A stretch of DNA of 64,000 nucleotides, from NCBI RefSeq assembly GCF_918797505.1, contig NC_092796.1, forward strand, positions 60,108,851 through 60,172,850, in the 5' to 3' direction. The notes beneath the pieces were generated by a model that saw only the letters and a list, made by a program, of their open reading frames with translations, had not been told where the DNA came from and made no database searches. The stretch comes from Bemisia tabaci (Eukaryota > Arthropoda > Insecta > Hemiptera > Aleyrodidae). The translations under genes and the position numbers were made by a program. Positions 33,877-45,300 of this stretch are shown one piece after another; position 1 is the stretch's first letter, and each line of letters begins with the position of its first letter.

Positions 33877-34476
33877 GACGCTCTACGTCTCAATCATTCG
33901 CATCGCAGTCTACGTTAATATAGAACGTAGAATTTTATCATCTTTATGGATGTATATAATTTCTGATTTTCAATTAAAATTTATTCATCCTTTTTCAAAC
34001 TCAACTTCTCCGCCTCCATGAACCTCCTCAAGTCCTGAAGCTTACGTTCGCCTGGAGACTTAAACGCGCCGCAAGAAAAACAACCATAATATAACTCCAA
34101 GCAAGTGGTGATTTTTGATAGTCGGGAATATTGTTTTTCCTCCATTTAAATGTATGCAAAGCAATCGATTCTTGGTGAAGCAATTGCCTCACCTCAAATC
34201 GATATTTTCAATAGATTTAATTGGAATAAAAACAGTGTTGCCAGCTTTCAAGAATCACCACTTGCTTGGAGTTACGTTGATCGTTTTTCTTGCGGCGCGT
34301 TTAAGTCTCCGGGCGAGTGTAACCTTCGCTACTTGAGGAGGTCCACATGGGGTGTTAAGTTTGAATGAGGATCTATAAAACTTTTATCGAAAAACAGAAG
34401 TTAGATCCATATAAACGATAAAATTCTACGTTCTAAACGTGGACTGCGATGCAAATGATTGAGATGCCAAGCGTTG
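33877..34476. repeat. Large foldback element, 600 bp, arms about 240 bp
   Basis: Left arm from GACGCTCTACGTCTCAATCA through TTAAACGCGCCGCAAGAAAA to ACTCCAAGCAAGTGGTGATT; the right arm returns the complement of each in reverse order, ending near 34476. The single-copy loop is about 110 bp. No coding frame of note. Confidence 0.88.
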
Positions 34477-34963
34477 CTCCGACAGTTTCGGGGTCCTGTT
34501 CACTCAGTCGTTGCAATTATATCATCGATGCACCACTAGCGAAAGTAATTGAAGAAATGTGTTGGTTTACATTCGGAATCCGCAAGGCTGATCGTGATCG
34601 TCTAAACCTCGGAGAAGGGAGGTTAGCTGGACTTTTTTTATCCTCTAATTTTTTCTATTAACAAGTCCGTCTGATGAGCAACTCTGTTATCTACGAAATT
34701 ATAACTTTTTTTTTCATCCGTTCTCTTTCTCCCTTTATCACTTGCTGGAACTTTCGGACCGGAAACCCTTGTTTTGCAATGCGTAACCTTTAAACGAAAG
34801 TAAGTGATTACTTTAAAGTAAGGCGATTAAGTCAAGCGGGTGACTCCTCGGTCCTCGCAGACGAAATCCCCACCGACCAAGTGATCAACCGCGCATTTAC
34901 GAAGCAGAGAATTTTGAGAGAAAGTCACTGCAGTTTGTTGATGAATGACGAGTTTCACGTTGA

Positions 34964-35096
34964 TATATGGACGCATTTCTGCCAAACGGAACTATGTGCA
35001 TATGACGTGAGCCCTGTTATGCATATATTCTTATGGGTCTCAGAGCTCATGTCTTAATGCATGTAGTTCCGTTTGGCAGAAATACGTCCATATAAG
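34964..35096. repeat. Hairpin element, about 130 bp
   Basis: ATATGGACGCATTTCTGCCA...GGAACTATGTGCAT and the complement ATGCATGTAGTTCC...AGAAATACGTCCATAT, with a loop of about 50 bp. 34477-34963 before it has no recognised feature. Confidence 0.82.
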
Positions 35097-35109
35097 GAAG
35101 TGCATCGTT

Positions 35110-35337
35110 CACTGGAAAAAAAACACATTGGATCTAGAGTCCAGACTCTTAAAAACATTGACAAGAAAAAATACTCTTGATTCAATCAGACTTAAGCTTA
35201 AATCAAGAACCAAGTCTCTTATTTTGAGCGGATTTCCTCTTGATTTAAACTTAAATCTGATTGAATCAAGAGTCCTTTTACTTTTCAATGTTTTCAAAAG
35301 TCTGGACTCTAGATCCAATGTGTTTTTTTTTCCAGTG
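35110..35337. mobile_element. Family B palindromic CACTGG element, copy 4 (228 bp)
   Basis: CACTGG to CCAGTG with TT on both sides (35108-35109 and 35338-35339). It lies about 400 bp upstream of Eps8 exon 1. Confidence 0.93.
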
Positions 35338-35739
35338 TTTCCAAAATTTACATCATATTGAATTGCGTCGTTCCATATTTCTGGATAATTCCAAAGAGAA
35401 AATCAGATTGCCATAAAATTGTTTGTTTTACCATTTTTGTGCCGTTATTTCTTTCTGTTCAGCTGTCGATCCCTCCTCGCAGCATTTCCATAAATGGACT
35501 CAGAGAAAAGAAGCAAATTTACATTTATGTAAATTAATTCTCGTGGAAACTATAGTCAAATAACTTAAATGGACCACTCTTTTCTACTAAGAAAAAATTA
35601 AAAATTAAAGAAAATAAGTGGTCTATTTTTCGTCAGATTTTGTCTATTATAAAATGAAAAATTGTACGCAGAATGCACTTAATGATGTCTCATGCGTTAT
35701 GCTTCGAAGGTAATCGAGTCAATTGTTTTACTGTTGCAG

Positions 35740-35825
35740 GCTCTTGGTCGAAAACCACTGGGTTAGTGGGATAGGAAGAATATGCCCGTTCTCGAAGAAT
35801 GTCCAGTAAATCGATCTTACAACAG
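35740..35825 (+). CDS. EPS8: Eps8 exon 1: 5' UTR and start codon (CDS 35782-35825)
   Basis: A polypyrimidine tract and CAG acceptor (35737-35739) precede the exon and a GTGAGT donor follows. The ATG at 35782 opens [14 protein letters not shown] and ends in phase 2 (AG), which joins exon 2 as Ser-Asp-Val. An in-frame TAG lies 16 bases upstream of the ATG inside the exon, so this ATG is the first possible start on this transcript. An adenine at -3 is favourable. The acceptor implies a further upstream non-coding exon. Confidence 0.72.
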
Positions 35826-38800
35826 GTGAGTCAAGTAATCTTTATTTCATGCATTCCTTGCCCACGCGTCGGCAAGACGGCGCGTGTCTCATTATCTGAT
35901 AGCTGCTATACAATATTAAATGTTGCCAATTCCGTCCGAGTAAAAAGAAAATAACATGCGTTCATTGATCATCAAGAAGAAAATCCCTGTAAAGTAAACA
36001 AATCGATCGATTACGAAGGAATCGAAAAAAACTATGTACAAATTGCGAGTATTCAAACCGAGGCAAAAACAACATAAATAGTGTAAAAATCGAAAAAGAA
36101 ACCTAAGCTTACAAAGAATTAAATGGAAAAAGCCGAATTGCCGTGGGGCGCCTGACCCCCTTCCCAAAGTTTCCAAATAGTGCTGAAAACAGTGTTCGAA
36201 ACTCACCTTAGAAATTCAGGAGCCATGTGGCCCATCCAGCTCAATTTTTAGGGCCATCGAAGATTTTTTAGGGGCCAAATTGACTTTTTGCCTATATGTC
36301 ACGGCGCATTTGGTGAAAAGTCAGACGCAAGATGTTTTAGTTACAGAACTAGTAGCTGTAACTTGTAACTTTCGAAAAATCACCAACAAGGAAAATTAGG
36401 ATTTTTTTTTTTGTTTTTTTTTGTTTGGAGGGGGAACTTTTTAGGGGCTACGTTGACGCAGAGTTTTCATTTTTAAGGCGCTATGACCGACTTTTTAGGC
36501 GCGTTTGCGCGTTGGCGCCTGTGAGTTCCGAAAACTGGCTGAAAATCAGCAGTTTTACCCCATTTGAACCCATGGTAAATATACAGATTTTAGCGCGTAA
36601 TCCGGCAACAAGGAGGTCAAGTTTTTTTTTTTAAAAAAAAAGGGGGGGGGGCACAAAACAAAAAAACAAAAAAGAAACACCGCAATGAACCCTGGAGTCC
36701 CTGTGATGAGGCTCGACTACCCAGTGAAAAACGGAGGGTCCTCGAGTAGTCGCGACTGCGGTTTGGGCGAGGGCGGAAGTGGAAGAAGCTAGGATGAATA
36801 CTGATTGGAAGGAAAGGTTTGATAGGCTTCATCTGTGATTAGTGACCGGGCGATGACCCCCGCGTGGCCCACGTGAAACCCCGCGCCGCGGACCAACCCC
36901 CCCCCCCCGCCCCCTCCCAGGGGGGCACCGCGCCATTCAGCGGCGAAGCTCTTCTGACTTCACTCGGAGCTCGAATGAAAATCGCAAGAAAGATGTGAGA
37001 ATTCTTCAAAAAGTCCTCGATTTTTTAATCTCGAGGCTAAAACTATCCACACCGTTGATAATTCCGCGTTCTGTCTACGGTTACTTGGATTTATCGTAGA
37101 TCCCCAGCGGTCATTTTGATCTTTCGATGCTCCGATCGTAAACCCCTATCTTAACAATGCTATATTCGTCAGGTCATTGATCGATTCCATCGAGAGCTGA
37201 AGACGTTAATTTGGTCTAATATCTTGGTTTTGGTCCAAATTTCTTGTTTAATCGACCAAGACCACAGGTTCAGGGGATATCCCCGATCACGCTAGCCAAG
37301 CTCGCGCTAAAATTGTAGAAAGCCCTCGGATATTTTTTTCTTTCTTTTTTTGGCGACGTCTGACATGAAAATAGTGAAATTGGCGTTGATTACGCTCTCC
37401 TTTCCAGTATTTCAAAATTTCCTTCTCACTGGTTGACCCAGAAACCTGATGACTAACAAAATTAATTGAGAAAGGTCATCACTTTCTATGGAAGAACTTT
37501 TTCAGCTCGCGCGAAATTGTGGAAAGCATGGAACTTAATCGACCCCTGCATAGGCTACTCAGGACAGGTCTGGGACATAGGACTGAAGAAAGAGAGAAAA
37601 TTAATTAAATGAAAAAGCTCATCACTTTTTGTGGAAGAAAATCGACTGGCGCGAAATTTTGGAAAGCATGGAGCTTAATCGACCCCTGCATAGGTTACTT
37701 GAAGTCATCTGGGGATGAAGGAAGTATCTTGTTGAACTCATCTACCCAGAGACAAGAGACCCTCCACTAGTATCTTGGCCATGGTGGAAGCTTTTACTTT
37801 CGGGACTTCAGCATTCTACTGTTGACTTACCTACATGGTTGATGTTCAACAACGTGTTGGCAGTTTCGTTTTGCAAACAAGCCGAAAATGGCCGACGTTT
37901 GGGAAAGTTGTTTGGCTTATGACGTCATCCGAAGCTCATCATCGACCATGTAGGTAAGTCAACAGCCGAAATTAGGGTGATGACTGTTGCTCCCTAATAA
38001 TTGTCCATAAGGAATTGTTGAAACCCCGAAAGTAAAAGCTTCCACCTGTCGCTAGGAGGCCAGTGGAGGGTCTCTTGTCTCTGCATCTACCTTTGTTCGT
38101 CTCGATGACTCGTAGAGATTACGACTTGCGAGTGGCTAGCTCATTTGACTATCATCACTGTGATCCAGGTTCGATCCTGGTGGCTGTTAACGCTTGATTT
38201 TCAACGAGATTACTTTTCATTCATAAGCCACGATGAGACGAAAACGGGTGCCGCTGACATGACAGTGGAAAATATCGAGTCCTGAAAGTTGGTGCTTTTC
38301 GTTTGTGGGCTTCACCTCGCGTCTCGATAGTCAGGGCGGAGAGGTCTCCGGTTAGTTTAGTAGGCGGCGCGGCGCTCAGTGGATCGAGTCAATGGAGGAG
38401 GTCGGACAAAATTTGGAAACTTTAAAAGCTTATAACATAAGCATCCATACGAAATTTTGAGGTTCTGTAAATGGTTTCATTGGTTTTCTCGTAAAATTTT
38501 CTGCTAGAAGCACCCCTTAAAGTTTAAAATGTGACGGAATAAACATTAAACTTTGCCGTTTTAGTCAGAAATTTCATGTGCAACCTCTGGAATTGACTCG
38601 ATCCACTGTGCGGCGCGGCGGGGCGGGAGGGGACGGGGCGCGGGCGGGCGACTCTCGGAATGTCGTCTTGGTCGTCGAAAGTAAATGCCGACGACGAGGA
38701 CGACGACATGGAGGAGCGCCAGGTGCCGATATCCAGGATGGCAGCCCCCTCGAGATTGGAGGTCAAGGTCACCCCACAACTCACCTCTTCCCATCACTCC

Positions 38801-39349
38801 AGCCGCACCCCAAAACTCCATCGTCCACATGGCTCCTGCTCATTTCCCCGATTCTTAGCCGAAGACAATACAGGGTGTCCCACACTGGAAAAAAAAAACA
38901 CGTTGGATCTAGAGTCCAGACTCTTGAAAACATTGACAAGAAAAAATACTCTTGATTCGATCAGATTTAAGCTTAAATCAAAAGGAAATCCGTTCAAATC
39001 AATCCGTTCTTGATTTAAGCAAAAATCCGATTGAATCAAGAGTATTTTTTCTTGTCGATGTTTTTAAGAGTCTGGACTCTATATCCAATGTGTTGTTTTT
39101 TCCAGTGCAGAAACAAGTACGAATTCTGAGGGAGTCGATTCTTTCGGTTTAAAAAAAAAAAAAACGTTTTTGTGGTATAACTTTTTATCCCTATGTTAGT
39201 CCCTATAACCGAAAACGTGTGTCATAGCGAAAAAACGCGAAATAAAGTTTCTCAATATTTGTCAACGCTGGTGCCGCCTACAATCAATTTTTGTCGCTAG
39301 AAACATTAATTGTAGCGACCCCCTAGTAGAACCTCCCCATAAAAAACAA

Positions 39350-39384
<35 letters not shown>

Positions 39385-42300
39385 CTTTCTATAGGTCATA
39401 AATGAAAAGAACGCCAAAGATTCCCCCAGTCACCAATTTTCATTGATATTGGCTGATGAAAATTGTCACAGTGTTAGACGATTTTTTTTGTCTCCAACTT
39501 TGGGGGGCCGTAGCCCCACTGGAAAGCGTTTTTGGGAAACAAGTTATACCACAAAAACGTCTTTTTTGACCCAAAGAATCGACTCCTCCAATATTCATAC
39601 TTAATCCTGGGACACCCTGTATAATTAATTTTGTAGATTCTTCCACTTCTTGTTAGGGTGACTGAGAATGGAAGCGGGTAGTCAGGGTTTTACAAGTTGA
39701 ATGAGAAATACTGAGGATGGAAAACCTCCGTGAAATGTTTCATCAACTTTCACAATGTTGAAAGTTTTAAAGTGCAATTCTGTGCCGGAGCCCATATAGC
39801 GCCCAGAAACCCCGAGTGATTTGAATTCGCAGCGAGACCTATGTTGCTCACGGAGTGACTTACACTACCCCGGAGAGGAATCTGCTTTTTCGAATCTTTT
39901 CTACCTTTGAGTGCTTCAATGTATTTCCTGTAATTTTATTCTTCTTAGTGTGCTGCCTGATTTTTCTCTTTTTGAAAAAAAAAGAAAAAGTTTCTATACT
40001 TTCATCAATTTTAAAGCTGAGCGTTTAGTTGGACACGGTTAGTGTTGTTAGCGAGCGGAATACCTATGAATAACGTTAATTTCTCAATACTGACAATGAG
40101 CGATTTATTTCCATTGTGCCCACCATGTTGCTTTACGTAATATTCAGATGAGAAAACATGAATCACGGTGAGGTTCGAATTCTCGCTAAGTCATAGACGA
40201 ACTTGTTCTCCTTCTTTTTACACGTAATATTGTGCTATATTCCTTGTTATGAGTAACTGTGCAACTAATAACGTAGTTGGGTTTATTTGAGTGGTATATC
40301 CTTTTTATTTCCTTAACGGAAACAGTCGAACTTGTCAGCCGAAAACAGCAAATAGGCTTATTTCGTGTTTGTCCTTCTTATCTTATCGAAAAGAAACACT
40401 TGATTCTCTCATTCATCTTTCCTTATTGCTCAAATTTCTCGATTAAATAGTGCTTTTCACCGAATGAAATTATCCATCATGGGCGTGAATACATAATTCA
40501 TATTAATTACTTCTTACGATTTTTCCAATTTTATTCCATTCAGTAAAACCATTGAGTTTTCACTGATAACGATCCCCACATCAGCAGGTGATAGAATATC
40601 GTAGTGTTATTTCAGAGACAACATCTAAAAAAATAGAGACCAAAAAAATGCTCCTAGGTATGGTAATAACCCTGTGTCGCCTCTGCATAATTCATTCCAA
40701 ATTATTTTCTGAGTGGTTTTGATGCCAAAACTTTGCCCGCAGGTCTGGGCGTTTCCCCAAAAATTTTAGAACCACCTCGTGCGACACACAACAAAAATAG
40801 ACGAATAACTAAATGTCACGTAGAACGAGGGAAATGTGATCTAGGGGGCCGTAACATCACATAATAGGGCGAGTTTGGAATAGCTAGCAAATCTATAGCC
40901 CTCTAAAGCAGCATACCTATGTCGCTGCCAGATTCGAAATTTGTTCATCCTGGTCAAGTTACGTCGTAAATAGCCTTTCACGCTTTGCTCTTGGATGTTT
41001 TCAATTCGTTAAATTTCGTACGACTGCCTTTGCTTCTCTATGAGAATTCCGTAACGGCATGTATCTATATCGTAGTTGATAATTAGGTAACCAGCGACAC
41101 ATTTCGTGTAATAAGGCTTTATGCCAAACAGAACGAGAGGCGAAGTTGAAGGAGTTTTAAAGAGGCCAGAGACCCGATCGTTTCCTACGAGCTAAAAAAA
41201 AAAGTCTTTCGAGTGGCTCAGGCACTTGAAAATTGAAGAGGATCGAAAATGGAAAGTATTTTCTCCATTAAAAGATACGCTTTTACGGTGCAATACATTT
41301 TAGAATCGATTGTGTGAGGGTATTTATCTCAAAAATACAAATCAATAGCGTGTTACAGCCGTCAGTTCAGAACGCAACAAAATCTAACTGGATTTATTAC
41401 TTTGTAGTTCAATTTATGAATCGTTAAATCCAGGCTCTCTGGCTCCATCCTCTGGTTCATAGTCGTCTTGAAATCGTCAATCGTTAATCGTCAGTTGAGA
41501 AAGTACTGCAACTTTCAGCCGTGATAACAAAAGGCATCGTGCTGGCTGCTGCTTTGTACTTTCTTACGTTTAGGGAAAAAAATAGAAAAATCGGGATTCA
41601 GTGTCCTGATCGATGTTTTCCAGACTATAAGACGTAACCGCATGTCAAGGTTGTAAAATTTACCGTCGCAAACTGTATTTCATTAGGATTTTCTCGGATG
41701 TTCTGACTGAAAATTCCACATATCGACGGTGTAAGTCGGCAATCACATAACTCGGTTTGCGACGTCGCGTCGCAGACTTCCTGTCATACTTTTTTTTTAA
41801 ACGGAAACTACTCAACGGCAGGCAGTTCTTTAAAACTGCCGTGATTTTTCTTCTCTGTGCGAAGAAAATTCTGCAAAAGCTTCGAGGAATGATGTCAATT
41901 TGTTCTCCTCATAAAAAATGACACAGAGGCGGAGATTTTCCGACACCGCAAACGAGATATGTGATTGCGAACTTTACGCCGTCGATATGAGCGCCTACAG
42001 ATGAAGTGCCGTCGAATGATCTACTGCAATCTTCACGCATTGCGCCGTCGATATGAGCGCCTACAAGAGTGCAGGAATACTTCACGCATTGCGCCTGCAT
42101 ATGAGCGCCTACAAGAGTGCAGGAATACTTCACGCATTGCGCCTGCATATGAGCGCCTACAAGAGTGCAGGAATACTTCACGCATTGCGCCTGCATATGA
42201 GCGCCTACAAGAGTGCAGGAATACTTCACACATTGCGTCTAACACAGTGCGGTCACCGTTGCGTTACTATTTCCCAATTTAAGTACGCTCCTATTTTATC

Positions 42301-45300
42301 TTTTCAAGCGCTACACGCGGGTCTTGACCCGAAAAGTAGGATCCGATCCTGCTCCGGACCTACGCCGTCGATATCTTCCACTGATTACTTATACATAAAT
42401 CAGCCAAATTTTGGACACAGAAATTACAATCATATTTTTAAACAAATTTAATTGTTGAGTCAATATTGCAACTGCGAAATGTAACTGCGTTCCTTCGTCC
42501 AGGAAACGGAGTAATTATCATCATATTGATGATTGAGCTCCTAACCAATAATTGTCCCGTTTGTGGTGTTCAAAAATCCCCGCCTCCATTTTATTTTCTC
42601 AAGTAGATCAAATCAATATCGTCCCTTGAAGTTTTTTTCGCACCAACAAGAAAAATTACAAACGTTTTAAAGAATCGACGTCGAGTAGTTTTCCATGTAA
42701 AAAAATAAAGTATAACTGAAAGTCTGCAACGTTGCAAACCGAGATACGTGGTTTGGGAGTTTTGCCGTCGGCTTCTAAAGGTTTCGGGCAAACTACAATA
42801 TTTTAATTTTTAGAAGTCAGGAAGATATTGGAAACGCCATGTACATAAATTCTGAAAATTTTGTTAAATTTTAGGTGGAAAAAACATCTGAAAATTCTCG
42901 AGAAAAATCCTCACCAGGGTGTCTAGCATCAAGATTTTCTCGATTTTTCCGATTCTATCAGGATTTGAGGTCAATCATTTAGAACTTTAATGCCGATTTC
43001 ATCAGGATTTGAGGAAAGTCGGCTGTCCGATCGGATTTTTTTAAGCTTTCGCATACGCTTATGCCGAAATTTTAATTTTTCTCCGCAAAAATCAGGATTT
43101 GGAAAAATTATGAAATCAGGATTTAGCAATCAAAAATCAGGATTTCCCAAAATGAAACAAAAACCCTAGACGCCCTGCTCAACTCCTCATTTTTGATAGT
43201 ATTGCACGCTGCACGGCCATCAAACTGCACTTTATTTCCATGGCTCGTTATGAACTCGCTATTATCAACTTCTCAGTTCGTCTCACTGATAAAGAATGTA
43301 ACAAAAGAGGCGAGTAAATGTTTAACTTACACTCGCAAAAAGCGTTAAGCAGACACCCATTTATTTGTCGTTCTCATCGTGACCGAGCGGGTTTCCTGCC
43401 TCGTTAATCCTGTTGCACCTTTGATGTTGCCAACTTTCAGTTCTTTCTATTTTATTTCAAACAAAAAGCACTGTTTATAAAGTGAACTTTGCATTCGCCT
43501 CTTTAAGAGTTTTTTTCCCCCTTTTTTTTCACGAAATGACTGTACAAAAATACACTTTTTTTGACGTATCCTTTTTCTAGTAAGCTTAGCTTCGTATAAT
43601 TGAACTTCATTTTGCAATTTCGAACTACAATTTCTGACTTATCCGTAAAAACACGTAAGTACATAGGGAAATTAATAACACGTACGTTTTTTCTGAACTG
43701 AGCTAGAAATTGCGGTTCCAAGTTGCAAAATGTAGTCTAATTAATACACGGGGATATTCTAATCCTAAGATGGCATAATGGCAGTCATAATATCCCGCCA
43801 AAAATAATTCAAGTTTTTAGTGATCTCGTCTGTTTATGATACAACAGAAACAGCACATTAAAACAACATTGACAGCATTATTAAAGGACGGAAAGAACTC
43901 GAGGTCACCACTTAAACATTTTTGGAAAAGCTATTTCGAATAAAAAATCCACGCGTCGTCCATAAATATTTCCCAGACTCCTAAACTCAGTCTATTGTCT
44001 GAAGAACAATAGAATACCTGTGGAGAATAGTCTATTGCAACTAACCATGCAGTCAAGTCATTACACCCAACTGATATCTACCTAGCTGCAGTGTCGTCGA
44101 ATAGTGGAAAATTCAAATTCGCTTGATTTTCCCGGCGCGTAATAGTACGATAGCTGTTACTATGATAGCCAACGAAGGACTATATTCGTTGGGAAATTAT
44201 CGACGCACCGGCAACCATGTGACGTTGAACCTGTTGAATTAACAAAATGAGTCATTCGTCAAATAGTGATCAACAGATGTACTCACCCACTTACTTATTC
44301 AAAAGAATTTTACGTCGTAAAATCTCTTTGCTTTACCCTGTGTTGTGGGACATGGCGGTGGTGGTTTCGTCATTGTTAGAGTGTGTTCAACTATAGCAAT
44401 GTCGTTATAGAGGAAGCCACCTGTATAACATCCACTCCTCTACATGGAACCCTATCTTTCAGCTGTTGGTCCGTTCTCTCCTGAAGTACATTTTTTCACC
44501 GTTCTTGAAAGTTAGGGAAAACGGGGAAATTTCAGGGGAAAGAACAGAAAACCCAAAAGTCAGGATAAAATTGCGTCTACGCACTGAAAAAGAAACTCCG
44601 GCCGTGGAAGCCGTACTTACGGGCTATACAGACATACCGTCCGCGTTCCGGGCACAGAGGCCGATATTCTCGGGTGGCTTCCAGGACTTTATGTCCACCT
44701 ACCTTTCGTCCATTAAATAAATGTCCACCGCTATTTATGTCCACTAAACGTTAAGTCCAGTCTTTATTAAGTCCACATGATTTAATGTCCAACCATGAGT
44801 ATGTCCGAAATTGTCCAAATTGTGGACATGTTATGTCCACATTTTATTCTTCTCATTTAAATGACAGGAACCACCTCAAAAATAAATGCATACTACTACT
44901 AGTTAGTTAGTTAGTATATTTTAAGACGTTCAGCGTCACAGGCTATTAACGTCTTTACAGAGAATTTTGAAAATGGGAGTATATACGAAAATTTAGATTT
45001 TTAAATTAAGAGAGGTGAAGAGTTCCTTCATTCTTAAAAACATTTCATTCATGAATCAAGTCATGAAAGAGAACAGACTCTAAGAGCAGATAAAAACATA
45101 TCGACGGTGTAAGTCGGCAATCACATAACTCGGTTTGCGATGTCGCAGACCTCCCTGTCATACTTTATTTTTTAAACGTAAAACTACTCAACGGCAATAC
45201 TTTAAAACTTCCCTGATTTTTCTTCTCTGTGCGAAGAAAATTCTCCAAAAACTTCATGGGATGATGTCAATTTGTTTCTCCTTTAAAAAAATAACATAGA

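Noticed and set aside
42053..42451. Repeat protein of 16-residue units ([16 protein letters not shown] type) on either strand
   Set aside because: It is the 48-bp noncoding tandem array read through; the opposite strand is equally open and the array lies inside a transposon.
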